From contig DLUH01000005.1 of the NCBI GenBank assembly GCA_002742845.1, positions 682,553-746,552 of the forward strand: a stretch of 64,000 nt of DNA, written 5' to 3'. Shown here in pieces: positions 9,233 through 19,358 of the stretch. The stretch is from Sulfurovum sp. UBA12169. Its GTDB lineage: Bacteria; Campylobacterota; Campylobacteria; Campylobacterales; Sulfurovaceae. A model generated the notes under the pieces. It had not been told where the DNA came from. It searched no databases and saw only the letters and a list, made by a program, of their open reading frames with translations. How positions within the stretch are numbered: position 1 is the stretch's first letter; each line of letters opens with the position of its first letter. A program made the position numbers and the translations under genes.

Positions 9233-9370
9233 AAAAGGACCGTATGATGCACAATTCTGCATTGTTAAATTTGAAACAGTCTACGATTTTTAAACGAATA
9301 TTTCTCAAGAGATTTTCCTTTTTATTTTCGTTTGTCCTGTCTTGCATTTATTTACTTTCAATTAACTTCG

Positions 9371-9386
9371 CTAAAGTATACTTTAG
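9371..9386 (+). promoter_or_regulatory. Perfect 16-bp palindrome over the putative moxR -10 box
   Basis: CTAAAGTATACTTTAG is its own reverse complement and contains TATACT, a good -10 hexamer, 34 bases before the moxR start codon. No strong -35 box is seen, which is usual in Campylobacterota. A dimeric regulator bound here would cover the -10. Confidence 0.5.
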
Positions 9387-9419
9387 ACATCAATACACCC
9401 GAATAGACAGGAGAAAAAC

Positions 9420-10367
9420 GTGAGTTATATTATCAATGATATCAAATCTGAAATATCCAAAGTTTTGGTTGGGCAGGAGAAGATGATCGAAGGATTGCTT
9501 GCGGGTTTGTTATGTCGCGGCCATATTTTGCTGGAGGGAGTTCCGGGATTAGCCAAGACGACAGCAGTCAATGCTTTGGCAAAGAGCCTGGGACTCAATT
9601 TTAAACGTATTCAGTTTACCCCCGACCTTCTTCCTTCTGATATTATAGGAACAGAGATCTATGATCCTACCAGCAACTCGTTTAAGATCAAAAAAGGACC
9701 GGTTTTTACCAATCTGCTGCTTGCCGATGAGATTAACCGTGCCCCTGCAAAGGTTCAGTCAGCATTGCTGGAGGTGATGCAGGAGCGTCAGGTAACGATA
9801 GGAGATGAAAGTTTCAAGATCGATCCTCCTTTTTTAGTTATGGCGACCCAGAATCCGGTCGAACAAGAAGGAGCCTACGAACTGCCTGAAGCACAGCTTG
9901 ATCGGTTTATGATGAAAGTGGTTGTGGGATATAATACTAAAGAAGAAGAGCTTGAAATCGCGCGCCGTGTAGCCAACAATAGCTTTGAAAGCATAGCACA
10001 AGTGGCAACAGTTGAAGATTTAAATCGTATTGCAGATGAAGTGATGCAGGTGCATCTTGATCCTGAGATAGAAGCTTATATCGTTGAACTGGTTACAGCT
10101 ACACGCGATCCAAAAGCCTATGGACTTGAAGAGATTGCTCCCTATATAGAGTTTGGCGCCAGCCCCAGGGCGAGTATTGATATGTATAAAGCTTCGCGGG
10201 CAATTGCTTATCTTAAAGGAAAAGACTATGTTTCTCCTATAGAGATAGCTTATATTGCCAAAGAGATATTGCGTCATCGTGTGATTCTCTCTTATGAAGC
10301 ACAGGCAGAAGATGTTACGCAAGATCAGATCATAGAGAAGATATTGGCCGCAGTACCGATACCTTAG
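9420..10367 (+). CDS. MoxR-family AAA+ ATPase (Bat operon)
   Basis: A 315-residue ATPase thought to act as a chaperone or metal-insertion factor for VWA proteins. Walker A is GVPGLAKTT (about residues 39-47), Walker B LLLADEIN (about 98-105), and the sensor region is [22 protein letters not shown]. It starts at GTG with AGGAG upstream and is the first gene of moxR-DUF58-DUF4381-batA-batB-TPR-batD, the order of the Bacteroides aerotolerance (Bat) operons. Confidence 0.9.
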   Translation: MSYIINDIKSEISKVLVGQEKMIEGLLAGLLCRGHILLEGVPGLAKTTAVNALAKSLGLNFKRIQFTPDLLPSDIIGTEIYDPTSNSFKIKKGPVFTNLLLADEINRAPAKVQSALLEVMQERQVTIGDESFKIDPPFLVMATQNPVEQEGAYELPEAQLDRFMMKVVVGYNTKEEELEIARRVANNSFESIAQVATVEDLNRIADEVMQVHLDPEIEAYIVELVTATRDPKAYGLEEIAPYIEFGASPRASIDMYKASRAIAYLKGKDYVSPIEIAYIAKEILRHRVILSYEAQAEDVTQDQIIEKILAAVPIP

Positions 10368-10433
10368 AAATTAATAATTAAGTGTTGGTTTGTATGCGTC
10401 GGAGTGTTTGTATCAGCGTAAGAGGGACATGGT

Positions 10434-11267
10434 TTGAATAAAACAGCAAAAAAGATAATCCTCAAAACTAAAAAACAAGTTTATGGAGAGATGCTTGGCA
10501 ATAATGCTTCTCTTTTTCAGGGTGAGGGATTTGAATTTTCAGAACTTCGCGAGTATGTGTATGGAGATGATGTACGCAAAATAGACTGGAAAACCACTGC
10601 TAAGCTCGGTAAACCCTATGTTAAGGTTTACAAAGAAGAGAGAGAGCTCAATGTCGTGGTGGTTTCGATGCTCGGCGGATCTGTTTATTTTGGGACCGTT
10701 AGACAAAAATCTGATGTGATAGCAGAAGTGGTTGCCATACTTGGATTTTCTGCCGTAAAAAATAGTGATCTCTTTTCTCATTTTGTGTTCGCAGATGATT
10801 TATATAGTGTCGGCAAACCAAGTAAAAAACATTTTGCTATCCATCAGGCAGTAGAAGAAGTTGTCCGTTTTGAGCCATTAGGCAAAGAAGCCAATTATGC
10901 TGCCTTGGTCGAGATGCTGGTTAAGCGGATAAAAAAGAAAGCCCTTCTTTTTATCCTATCGGATTTTGTAGGAGATATAGATCTTAAATTTCTTAGCAAA
11001 AAACATGATCTGTTTGCCGTGATTGTGCGTGATAGGTTTGAAGAAAATCCTGACCAATTAGGCTATTTGAGACTCATAGATATGGAAAATCAAAAAAGTT
11101 TTGAAGGAGATATAGATGTACAGACACTTAAGCACTATAAAAAAGCACTTCATGAGAATGATGAAAAGCTCTACAGGCAGTTCAAAAAGCGAGGGATCCG
11201 GTTTACTAAAATCTATACCGATGAAGAGCCGTTATTGAAGCTCATGAGACAGATGAGGAGGGCATAG
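10434..11267 (+). CDS. DUF58 domain protein of the Bat operon
   Basis: 277 residues with the diagnostic DUF58 block GEGFEFSELREYVYGDDVRKIDW (about residues 24-46) and a degenerate VWA-like fold behind it. TTG is the only sensible start, with AGAGGGA upstream. DUF58 proteins always travel with MoxR ATPases and VWA proteins; their biochemical role is not established. Confidence 0.88.
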   Translation: MNKTAKKIILKTKKQVYGEMLGNNASLFQGEGFEFSELREYVYGDDVRKIDWKTTAKLGKPYVKVYKEERELNVVVVSMLGGSVYFGTVRQKSDVIAEVVAILGFSAVKNSDLFSHFVFADDLYSVGKPSKKHFAIHQAVEEVVRFEPLGKEANYAALVEMLVKRIKKKALLFILSDFVGDIDLKFLSKKHDLFAVIVRDRFEENPDQLGYLRLIDMENQKSFEGDIDVQTLKHYKKALHENDEKLYRQFKKRGIRFTKIYTDEEPLLKLMRQMRRA

Positions 11268-11269
11268 GA

Positions 11270-11824
11270 ATGAGAAAGGGGAGATCAGGAATCAGGAGTG
11301 CCGGTATCCTTTTCTTTGAAAAGCGTTTATTGCACAGAGGTACTGCAACGCAGTGCACTCTAAAGCCCTTTACCCTTTACGCTTCGCTTCTCATTGTTTT
11401 GATGACTGCAGCGCAGGCAGAAGAACAGAATTTAACGGCGCAACTTCGCGATATCAAACCGCTTTTGGAGATACCTGACAGCAGTTTTTATTTTTATTGG
11501 GGTCTGCTCGGTTTTGGTCTGCTGTTGGTCGGGGGGATTCTTTTTTTTGCGATTAAAAAGATTTTGGAGAACCGAAAGGTCAATCTTGCCAAAAAGTATC
11601 TTGCAGCCCTTAAAGCGATCGATTGGAACGATTCCAAAAAATCAGCCTATCAGGCAACGCAGTATGCAAGGCTTTTAGCGACAGATGCACGCAAAAAAGA
11701 GTTGTTTTTTCAGCTTGAAACGATGCTGGAAAAATATAAATACAAAAAAGAAGTAGAGGCGCTAGATGATGAGACGCGTAATCAATTCAATCTTTTTGTG
11801 CAGGTAGCCGATGAATCAATTTAG
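11270..11824 (+). CDS. DUF4381-like membrane protein of the Bat operon
   Basis: 184 residues with a predicted signal/anchor at about residues 33-50 (LYASLLIVLMTAAQA), a second membrane helix at about 73-98 and a cytoplasmic helical tail. Position and topology fit the DUF4381/BatC-like component between DUF58 and the VWA genes. The N-terminal 30 residues (RKGRSGIRSAGILFF...) are odd: the DNA there contains a small hairpin (ACTGC-AAC-GCAGT) and a CCCTTTACCCTTTA repeat. The true start may therefore be an internal codon closer to the hydrophobic stretch. Confidence 0.7.
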   Translation: MRKGRSGIRSAGILFFEKRLLHRGTATQCTLKPFTLYASLLIVLMTAAQAEEQNLTAQLRDIKPLLEIPDSSFYFYWGLLGFGLLLVGGILFFAIKKILENRKVNLAKKYLAALKAIDWNDSKKSAYQATQYARLLATDARKKELFFQLETMLEKYKYKKEVEALDDETRNQFNLFVQVADESI

Positions 11825-12728
11825 TTTTGAGTATCCGTTTTTACTTTTGGCTATTTTATTTTTTGTCATCTGTGCCCGATGGTGCAAACAAAGATCGCGT
11901 GCGATTTTTTTCCCTCATGTCGAACGATTGATCGTGCAAAACTCCCCTAAAAACTCTTTGCTTGAATGGCTCAAGTGGATAGGTATCGTTTCAGCAGTGG
12001 TCGCTTTTGCTTCACCTGTCATCACCAAAAGCTATACGAGCAGCAAAAAAGAGGGGCGCGATATCGTATTGATTCTTGATGCGAGTGATTCGATGCGTCA
12101 AGGCGGATTTGATGCAAGCGATCCTTGGAAAAATAAATTTGATGTTACCAAAGAGGTGGTCAGTGCATTTGTGGCAAAACGAATAAATGACCGCATAGGG
12201 ATGGTGACATTCGCAGATGTTGCATTTATCTCTTCTCCTTTGACTTTTGAAAAAGATTTTTTGCAAAATATCATCCAAATGCAGCAGCTTGGTATGGCGG
12301 GTAAGCGCACAGCGATCAATGATGCAATTGTGCAAAGCTACAGCATACTCTCTCGAAGTAAAGCCAAATCCAAAATTGCTATTTTGCTAACCGACGGCAT
12401 AGAAAATATAAGTAAAGTATCTTTTGAAGAGCTTTTAAAAATGATACAGAAACATGATATTAAACTCTACACCATCGGCATAGGCGGTCAACATGATTAC
12501 GACAGGCGTTATTTGCACGCTTTGGCTAACGCGGGCAAAGGTCAGGCTTATGGTGCGGGCAATGCAGCCATGCTCTCAAAGATCTACGAAGAGATAGACA
12601 AACTTGAAGTAACCAAAATGGATAACAAAAAGACAGCAGAATATACATATCTTTATGTTTACCCTCTTTTTTTGGGGATTTTGAGTTTGCTGTTCTTTAT
12701 CTATTTTAGAAATGCCAAAGGAGTATAG
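11811..12728 (+). CDS. batA: VWA-domain membrane protein BatA-like
   Basis: 305 residues: an N-terminal helix pair (about 6-22 and 58-72), a periplasmic or cytosolic VWA domain with an intact MIDAS motif DASDS (about residues 90-94), LLTDGIENIS at about 188, and a C-terminal membrane helix (about 282-298). The start codon lies inside the 3' end of the preceding gene. Bat VWA proteins support oxidative or envelope stress tolerance in the organisms where they were studied. Confidence 0.88.
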   Translation: MNQFSFEYPFLLLAILFFVICARWCKQRSRAIFFPHVERLIVQNSPKNSLLEWLKWIGIVSAVVAFASPVITKSYTSSKKEGRDIVLILDASDSMRQGGFDASDPWKNKFDVTKEVVSAFVAKRINDRIGMVTFADVAFISSPLTFEKDFLQNIIQMQQLGMAGKRTAINDAIVQSYSILSRSKAKSKIAILLTDGIENISKVSFEELLKMIQKHDIKLYTIGIGGQHDYDRRYLHALANAGKGQAYGAGNAAMLSKIYEEIDKLEVTKMDNKKTAEYTYLYVYPLFLGILSLLFFIYFRNAKGV

Positions 12729-13736
12729 ATGAGTTTTGTCTATCCCTATCTGTTTTGGGTACTGGTTGTTCCTTTTGCTCTTTTTGCTGTATTGATCTTG
12801 ACGAACAAAGAGAGGCTCTCTCGTGTTTTTGACGAGAAGGTGCTCGAAAGACTTAGTGCAACAAAAGGAAGTGTTCCTCTTGCGGTGCGTCATATGTTGA
12901 TGTTTGTTGCACTATTTTTTATGATAGTAGCGATGGCAAGACCCGTGATAGAAAAAGGAGATAAGCTTGTATCGGTGGAAGGTTTGCACTTGCTCGTAGG
13001 GCTTGATATTTCAGGCTCCATGCGAAGCCAAGACCAATACCCCAATCGCTTAGAGTTTGCCAAGAAAAAAATAGAATCGCTTTTTGATGCCATGCCAAGT
13101 GATGAGATAGGCGTGTTAGCCTTTGCGCACTCTTCTTTTATGGTGGCGCCGTTTACTGCTGATAAAGAAACGCTCAAAGAGATGATAAAAGGGGTTGATG
13201 AAAATTATATCAATATGAGTTCGACTGATTTTGAAAGTCTAGCGGCGCTGTCTGTGCAACTTTTGGAGCATAAATCTCCTAAGATTTTGATCGTGTTTAC
13301 TGATGGCGGAGACAAGGAGGCTCTTGGAGAATTTGCAGAGATTCTTAAGTCAAATGATGTCGATCTCTATGCAGTGCTTTTGGGCACTGCAAAAGGGGCA
13401 CCTGTCATCGATGAAAAAGGTAAACCGTTAACACAACAAGACGGTTCAATCGCTATTACACAGAGAAATGATGCACTTTTGGAAGTTGCCAAAAACAGCG
13501 AAGGCATGGGCGTGATAGCGAGCAACTCAAAAGAAGACATAGAAAAACTTGTTACTAAGATACGAAGTAAATATAAAAATCAACAACAAGGTGAAGTAAA
13601 AATCAAAGAGCGTTCAGAATTGTTTTATTATCCCTTGGGGCTTGGTTTACTGCTGCTGCTGATTGCATTAAGTTCGATACCCGGAAAAACAGCAAACAGC
13701 AAACCGCCGGAAACGGGCAACGGAGGCAAAAAATGA
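12729..13736 (+). CDS. batB: VWA-domain membrane protein BatB-like
   Basis: 335 residues with the same architecture as its neighbour: two N-terminal helices, a MIDAS motif DISGS (about residues 95-99), an FTDGGD motif near 193 and a C-terminal helix (about 297-315). It starts immediately after the stop of batA and its stop overlaps the next start by four bases (ATGA). Paired batA/batB genes are normal for these operons. Confidence 0.88.
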   Translation: MSFVYPYLFWVLVVPFALFAVLILTNKERLSRVFDEKVLERLSATKGSVPLAVRHMLMFVALFFMIVAMARPVIEKGDKLVSVEGLHLLVGLDISGSMRSQDQYPNRLEFAKKKIESLFDAMPSDEIGVLAFAHSSFMVAPFTADKETLKEMIKGVDENYINMSSTDFESLAALSVQLLEHKSPKILIVFTDGGDKEALGEFAEILKSNDVDLYAVLLGTAKGAPVIDEKGKPLTQQDGSIAITQRNDALLEVAKNSEGMGVIASNSKEDIEKLVTKIRSKYKNQQQGEVKIKERSELFYYPLGLGLLLLLIALSSIPGKTANSKPPETGNGGKK

Positions 13737-14581
13737 AAAAAATAATAAAAGTATTTTCTGTTTTAAATATAGGATGTTTTGTATTTTTGAGTGCAGGTTT
13801 GACAGATTTTAAAACTATTCAAGAGGCAAAAGAAGCGTATGAAGCAAAAGAGTACGGCAAAAGCGCAGCTTTGCTCAATAATTTGGATGCCAAATCACCT
13901 CAAAAAACGTATAATATAGGCAACGCTTACTATAAAGCAAAGAAATATGACGAGGCGATAAAAGCATATGAGCAAGCGCAAGGCATAGACGAAGCTGTAA
14001 GGCTGCACAATATAGGCAACAGCTATTTTCAAAAAAATGATCCGGACAAAGCGATAGACTTCTACGAGAAAGCTTTAAAAATAAAAGAGGATCAAGATAC
14101 CCGCTTTAATTTGGAGCTGGTGAAAGAAAAAAAGAAACAGCAAGAAAATGAGAAATCCCGGCAAAACGATCAAAAAAATAAAGACAAGCAAGAACAAGAA
14201 AAAAACGAACCAAACAAGGATCAAAACCATCAAGAGCAAAACTTAGACAAAAACAAACAAAACGATCAGCAAAAGCAAGACCGCCAAAATAAAAATCAAG
14301 AGCAAAATAATCAGCAAAAGCAAGATAAAGACTCACAAGATAAAAACCAAAAAAAAGAAGAGACATCCGAGAAAGAGCAAGCACACCAAGAGAACAATAA
14401 AAAAGAAGAGACCTCTTCTGAGCAAACCAAAACTTCGGCACCTTTGAGTCAAGAAGAGAAGCTTAAGGCCGAAGAACTCAAAAGATTGCTTAAAAAAACA
14501 GGAGACCAAAAGATGCCCACCTTGATGTACCGGATGGATAATCAAAAAAAACAAAGGAGTGAAGATGCAAAACCTTGGTAA
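13733..14581 (+). CDS. TPR protein of the Bat operon (BatC/BatE-like)
   Basis: 282 residues. An N-terminal signal-like segment (VFSVLNIGCFVFLSAGL) is followed by three TPR-type helical pairs (about residues 28-130, with YNIGNAYYKAKKYDEAIKAYE and LHNIGNSYFQKNDPDKAIDFYE). The tail from about 133 to 270 consists almost only of K, E, Q, N and D and is probably unfolded. It is presumably a scaffold for the Bat complex in the envelope. Confidence 0.8.
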   Translation: MKKIIKVFSVLNIGCFVFLSAGLTDFKTIQEAKEAYEAKEYGKSAALLNNLDAKSPQKTYNIGNAYYKAKKYDEAIKAYEQAQGIDEAVRLHNIGNSYFQKNDPDKAIDFYEKALKIKEDQDTRFNLELVKEKKKQQENEKSRQNDQKNKDKQEQEKNEPNKDQNHQEQNLDKNKQNDQQKQDRQNKNQEQNNQQKQDKDSQDKNQKKEETSEKEQAHQENNKKEETSSEQTKTSAPLSQEEKLKAEELKRLLKKTGDQKMPTLMYRMDNQKKQRSEDAKPW

Positions 14582-16061
14582 ACTCATTTTACTTAGTATC
14601 GCTATAGTTCAGTTTGCATGGAGCGCAAGTGTTGAAGCGACAGTTTCGAACTCCCAGGTAGTCCAAGGCAACCCCGTTCAGCTGAAAATAACTGCGACAG
14701 GAGATCAGACCGTGTTTCCTGATATCCAAAAGATAGGGGATGCGCGTATTTTGGGACAATCAAGATCTAGCAGTACTTCAATTACATCGGTCAACGGAAA
14801 AAGCAGCCGACAAAATCGTACTACACTGCTGTTGAGCTTTATTCCAGAGCAAAATATGACCATCCCTTCTTATGCTGTTGTGGTAGACGGTACAACCCAT
14901 CAGACAAAACCCATCAAGATCGCAGTAGTGCAGTCAACTGCCCCAAAAATGCAAAATAATGCAAAATTTTCGCTCCAAATCCATGCCGAGAAAAGCGAAG
15001 TAACTGTGGGTGAATCTTTTGTGGCAACGGTTTATTTTTTATTTGCAGACGGATTGAGATTGGTTGACAATCCAAGATATGAAAAGCCGGCTTTTGAAGG
15101 TTTTTTTGTCAAAGAGATACAGGAGCCAAAAACGTATAGAAAAGACAATCAAAACGTACAAGAGATTCGTTACATATTGACTGCAAAACAGGAAGGCAAT
15201 TACACGATAGGCCCGGCCAGGGTAGACATTCCGGAGCAAGACAGCAACACAAAAGATCCTTTTGGGATATTCATGAATGCAGAATGGACAAAAGTGACGT
15301 CAAATATGATCCCCATCAAAGTGATGGCCGCCCCACAATCAAGCGACTTGATAGGGGCATTCACATTGCAAAGCAGTGCAGATACGCACGAAGTAAAGGC
15401 CAATAAACCTGTTAATCTTACGATAAAAATAGAAGGTGAAGGAAGCCTTGAGACCTTTGAAATGCCACCTTATGATATTGATGATGTTACCGTATACAGT
15501 AATGACGCAAACGTGCAGACCGATGTGGCAAACCATAGTATCAAGAGTAGCTATACCAAAAGTTTTGCTTTTATCGGCGATCATGATTTTACTATACCTT
15601 CTCGCGAGTTTTCTGTGTATAATCCAAAAACAAAACGTTTAGAGAAACTGCAAATACCTTCCTATGAGATTAAAGTCAAAAGTGTCAAGCCGCCGCAAAC
15701 ACCAAAAGAAAACACTATTTTGGATGCCGGAGCGCAAAAAGAGAATAGCATTGGCGATAAAACTCAGATTAAGCATAAGGATCAAAATGAATTTATCGTC
15801 TCCTGGTGGATGCTCATTGTCTCTTTTGTCTTCGGGCTGGCAGTCATGTATGTACTTTCGGCGGGATTGCCAAAATGGAAGTATGCTGCCGGCAAAAATA
15901 GCCTCAAAACTTCCGAGGCACTAAAAATACTTTATCCGCATATAAGCAAATCTGCCGAAGTGGAAGAAATGGTTCGAAAGTTGTATGCAAAGAAAAATGG
16001 AGATAAAAATATTCAAATAGATAGAAAAGTACTCAAAGAAATGATGGAGCAATTTATATAG
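14559..16061 (+). CDS. batD: BatD family protein
   Basis: 500 residues with a signal peptide (LGKLILLSIAIVQFAWSASVEA), repeated Ig-like beta domains (about 20-390) including the family-type SVTVGESFVATVYF-like segment near residue 146, a single membrane helix (about 412-432) and a short cytoplasmic C-terminus. It overlaps the TPR gene by 23 bases. It ends the operon and converges on tyrA with only 23 bases between them and no obvious hairpin. Confidence 0.85.
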   Translation: MKMQNLGKLILLSIAIVQFAWSASVEATVSNSQVVQGNPVQLKITATGDQTVFPDIQKIGDARILGQSRSSSTSITSVNGKSSRQNRTTLLLSFIPEQNMTIPSYAVVVDGTTHQTKPIKIAVVQSTAPKMQNNAKFSLQIHAEKSEVTVGESFVATVYFLFADGLRLVDNPRYEKPAFEGFFVKEIQEPKTYRKDNQNVQEIRYILTAKQEGNYTIGPARVDIPEQDSNTKDPFGIFMNAEWTKVTSNMIPIKVMAAPQSSDLIGAFTLQSSADTHEVKANKPVNLTIKIEGEGSLETFEMPPYDIDDVTVYSNDANVQTDVANHSIKSSYTKSFAFIGDHDFTIPSREFSVYNPKTKRLEKLQIPSYEIKVKSVKPPQTPKENTILDAGAQKENSIGDKTQIKHKDQNEFIVSWWMLIVSFVFGLAVMYVLSAGLPKWKYAAGKNSLKTSEALKILYPHISKSAEVEEMVRKLYAKKNGDKNIQIDRKVLKEMMEQFI

Positions 16062-16084
16062 CTTAAAAGAGAAAAGAAGAGCCC

Positions 16085-16927
16085 CTAACTCAAAATATGA
16101 TGAAGCCTATTGGCCTCTTGCATCCATTTGTTGAGAGTGTCCCACTCTTCATTTTCAACCATTGTGCGGCATTTATCCAACTCTGTTTCAAACGCTCCAA
16201 TAGCTTGGAGTAAATTGGTTTTGTTTTGTCTGAAGATATCTTCCCACATAGTTGGAGAAGATTTGGCAATCCGGCTCATGTCTCTAAAGCCTCCCCCCGC
16301 AAGAGCAATGATGTTATTTCTGTCCTCTTGCTGCATCACACTGTTTGCTAAAGAAAAACTTAATGCGTGAGGCATATGAGAAATAAATGCTGCATGCCTG
16401 TCATGCTCTTTGGAGCCCATAAAAACAAGCTTCATGCCTATTTGCTTGAAGAGTCTTTTGGCTGCTTCTTGTTGATAGGCGCCACTCATTTCCATATCGC
16501 ACAGCACAACCACTTTGTCGGTATAGAGACCTTCTATCGCAGCAGTTGGCCCAAATTTTTCAGTCCCTGTCATGGGGTGCGCTGTTACAAAATTTTTGCG
16601 CAAATGAGAAGGGATCGCGTGCGATATCTTCTCTTTCGTGCTTCCTAGGTCAATGACCGTACAAGCTTCATCTAAACTTTTCATCTGCTGTGCTACAGCG
16701 ATAATGCTATCTACGGGAATGGTTAAAAAGATAACATCGCAAGCAGTGATCTCTTCCATGCTATTTGCAACGATATCGGCCAAATGTAACTCTAGGGCTT
16801 GCGCGGCGTGAGAAGCATTGTGGTCAAATCCGACAATCTTCAGATGAGGCGAAATTTTTTTAAGCGCAAGACCCAAAGAACCTCCCATCAAACCAAGACC
16901 GACGATGCCGATAGTTTTTTCTCTCAT
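16085..16927 (-). CDS. tyrA: Prephenate dehydrogenase TyrA
   Basis: 280 residues. The N-terminal Rossmann motif is GLGLMGGSLGLALK (residues 10-23), with TAHPMTGTEKFGP near 115-127 and SHMPHALSFSLAN near 186-198 in the active site. It converts prephenate to 4-hydroxyphenylpyruvate in tyrosine synthesis. There is no fused chorismate mutase or ACT domain. It is divergent from bamA. Confidence 0.92.
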   Translation of the reverse strand: MREKTIGIVGLGLMGGSLGLALKKISPHLKIVGFDHNASHAAQALELHLADIVANSMEEITACDVIFLTIPVDSIIAVAQQMKSLDEACTVIDLGSTKEKISHAIPSHLRKNFVTAHPMTGTEKFGPTAAIEGLYTDKVVVLCDMEMSGAYQQEAAKRLFKQIGMKLVFMGSKEHDRHAAFISHMPHALSFSLANSVMQQEDRNNIIALAGGGFRDMSRIAKSSPTMWEDIFRQNKTNLLQAIGAFETELDKCRTMVENEEWDTLNKWMQEANRLHHILS

Positions 16928-17033
16928 GCGATTCCTTTGTGATGTGGCGGAAATTATAGCATGATTTTATGAACCTCTTATTGAAAAAAAGATAAACTAT
17001 TGACAAAATACATACATTAACTAAAGGTTGACA

Positions 17034-19334
17034 ATGAAGATGAAAAAAATTGTTTTTTCGTGGATATTGATAGGATCATTGCTTTTGGCACAAAAAGTAA
17101 CGCAGATCAAGTTTGAAGGTCTCTCCCATCTGTCCCCGAGTGTTGCGATGGAAATTGCCGGTATCCATGTGGGCGATGAGATGAGCGCGGTAAAGATAAA
17201 CGAATCGATTAAAAACTTTTTTTCACAAGGGTATTTCAAAGATGTATGGGTAGATCAAAATGGCGGTACGCTTGTATATCATTTTAAAGAAAAATTAGCT
17301 ATTGCCAATCTGGAAATCAAAGGATACGGAAGCGGCGATGACGCAGATAAACTTTCGCAGAGCATTGGACTCAAAAAAGGTGATTTGTATGATGAGACGC
17401 GTGTTAAAAAAGCAAAACAGGAGATTATTTCAAAACTTGAAAGCGAAGGCTACTATGATACTGTCGTTGAAGTGACAACCGCAGCTGTGGGCGAAAGCAG
17501 TGTATCTGTTGTCTTTGATGTCAACAAAGGCGAAAAAATAAAAATCAAAAAAATGAATTTTGTGGGAGCCTTGGAGGTGGACCAAAGCGATCTTGAATTG
17601 CCGCTTGCAAACAAAGAGGAAGATTTTCTCGGTTGGATGCCTTGGAGAAATGACGGTGTTGCAAAAGTCGATCAGCTGGAGTATGATGCCTACAGAGTTA
17701 AAGATGTGTATATGAAACACGGATATTTAGACGCGTATGTCAGCAAACCATTGATGCGTGTAGATTTTGGTTCTTACAATGCAAAAGTAGACTATAAGGT
17801 TGCCGAAGGTGCACAATATCGGGTAGGAAAAATTAGTATAGCACAAAACGTGGAAGGACTTGAGAGCGAAGAACTTTTAAGCAATCTTACACTAAAAGAA
17901 GGCAAAATCTTCAATATAGACCGCATGAGAAAAGATATGAAATACTTGGAGGAGGCCGTGGGAAATCTTGGATATGCCTATGCTAAAGTTTCTCCGCAAA
18001 TGAACAAAAATGCTGAAGAAAAAATGATCAACCTTCAATATGTGATTCAGCCGGGCGAGAAGGTAATCATCAATGACGTATTAATCTCTGGAAACGACAG
18101 CACAAAAGACAGGGTAATCCGTAGATACATCTATCTTGCTCCGGGAGATCTTTATAATGCCGAAGATTTAAAAGATTCTAAAAATGCTTTAGGCAGAACA
18201 GGATTTTTTGAAAGTGTAGAGATCGAAAATCAAAGAGTCTCTGAAGACAAGATCAATCTCCTTGTTAAAGTCAAAGAGACGGCAACAGGAAGTATTTCTG
18301 CAGGAGGGGGCTATGGAAGTTATGAAGGCCTGATGTTTAACACAAGTGTATCTGATAGAAATATTTTTGGATCAGGGATTGATGCAAGTGCAGGATTTGA
18401 AATCTCAGAGATTTCCACCAGCTACAACCTCTCTTTTACCAACCCAAAAATTTGGGACAGCCAATACAGCTTAGGACTCAATCTCTATAAAAAAGATTAT
18501 GAGTACATCGACTATACGCAAGACCAGATCGGCGGAACGTTGATGCTGGGCAGACAGTTTCTTAGAAATTTCCACGGCTCCGTGGGCGTAGGATATGTCG
18601 ATAATCAATCTGAATTTGCAGACAATAACAATTCGCTGTATTCGTCTTATTTGGACGATGTTTATAAGGAGCTTTATAACGATAAATACAAAAAAAGTTC
18701 GGTATATTTCAGTCTCTCCTATGACAATACCGACGATTTTTATACTCCAAGAGAGGGAATGCTTGCCGCAGTAACGACGGAACTGGCCAATGTAAGTGGA
18801 GACGATGTGAATCTTACAGCTTATCCTGGCGGATATGGAAATTTTGTCAAAACAAGCGGTAAAGTAGGGTTTTACTATGGGTTGGAAGATTGGATAGACT
18901 ATGATATGATCCTGCGCCTCAAAGGAAGAATGAGTGCAGTTAGCGCAGGAGACGGTGAAAAAATTCCTACGGCTGAAAAACTTTTCCTGGGCGGGTTGGG
19001 AAGCGTGAGAGGCTATAGCCCATATTCTATTTCACCGCTTTATGACCCGAATGATCCTTATTCTAGACGTATGGGAGGAAAATACAGTGCCTCATCATCA
19101 GTGGAAGCCAGCATTCCGCTTTCCGAAGCGGCCAAGATGCGTTTGGCATTCTTCTATGACTACGGGATGATCGGTGAAGATAGCTTTGATGAGATCAAGC
19201 GCAGTTCAACCGGTGCCGTGGTAGAGTGGCAATCCATGTTCGGTCCCATCAATCTCGTCTTTGCAAAAGCACTTGACGATGAACCGGGAGATGATACGGC
19301 CAGTTTTGAGTTCTCTATGGGATCCAAGTTCTAA
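17034..19334 (+). CDS. bamA: Outer membrane protein assembly factor BamA
   Basis: About 766 residues: signal peptide (IVFSWILIGSLLLAQ), five POTRA domains (about residues 20-410) and a 16-strand Omp85 barrel (about 415-766) with the VRGYSPYSISP loop motif that corresponds to the conserved VRGF/Y. It inserts beta-barrel proteins into the outer membrane. I chose ATG 17034, which has AAAGG six bases upstream; the TTG six bases earlier is too close to that RBS. Confidence 0.94.
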   Translation: MKMKKIVFSWILIGSLLLAQKVTQIKFEGLSHLSPSVAMEIAGIHVGDEMSAVKINESIKNFFSQGYFKDVWVDQNGGTLVYHFKEKLAIANLEIKGYGSGDDADKLSQSIGLKKGDLYDETRVKKAKQEIISKLESEGYYDTVVEVTTAAVGESSVSVVFDVNKGEKIKIKKMNFVGALEVDQSDLELPLANKEEDFLGWMPWRNDGVAKVDQLEYDAYRVKDVYMKHGYLDAYVSKPLMRVDFGSYNAKVDYKVAEGAQYRVGKISIAQNVEGLESEELLSNLTLKEGKIFNIDRMRKDMKYLEEAVGNLGYAYAKVSPQMNKNAEEKMINLQYVIQPGEKVIINDVLISGNDSTKDRVIRRYIYLAPGDLYNAEDLKDSKNALGRTGFFESVEIENQRVSEDKINLLVKVKETATGSISAGGGYGSYEGLMFNTSVSDRNIFGSGIDASAGFEISEISTSYNLSFTNPKIWDSQYSLGLNLYKKDYEYIDYTQDQIGGTLMLGRQFLRNFHGSVGVGYVDNQSEFADNNNSLYSSYLDDVYKELYNDKYKKSSVYFSLSYDNTDDFYTPREGMLAAVTTELANVSGDDVNLTAYPGGYGNFVKTSGKVGFYYGLEDWIDYDMILRLKGRMSAVSAGDGEKIPTAEKLFLGGLGSVRGYSPYSISPLYDPNDPYSRRMGGKYSASSSVEASIPLSEAAKMRLAFFYDYGMIGEDSFDEIKRSSTGAVVEWQSMFGPINLVFAKALDDEPGDDTASFEFSMGSKF

Positions 19335-19358
19335 CATCGGTCCAAAAGGTCGTTACTA

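Noticed and set aside
9205-9423. 72-codon plus-strand frame before moxR
   Set aside because: It runs through the putative promoter and palindrome into the moxR RBS, has an implausible Phe/Ser/Ile-rich sequence and has no RBS of its own.
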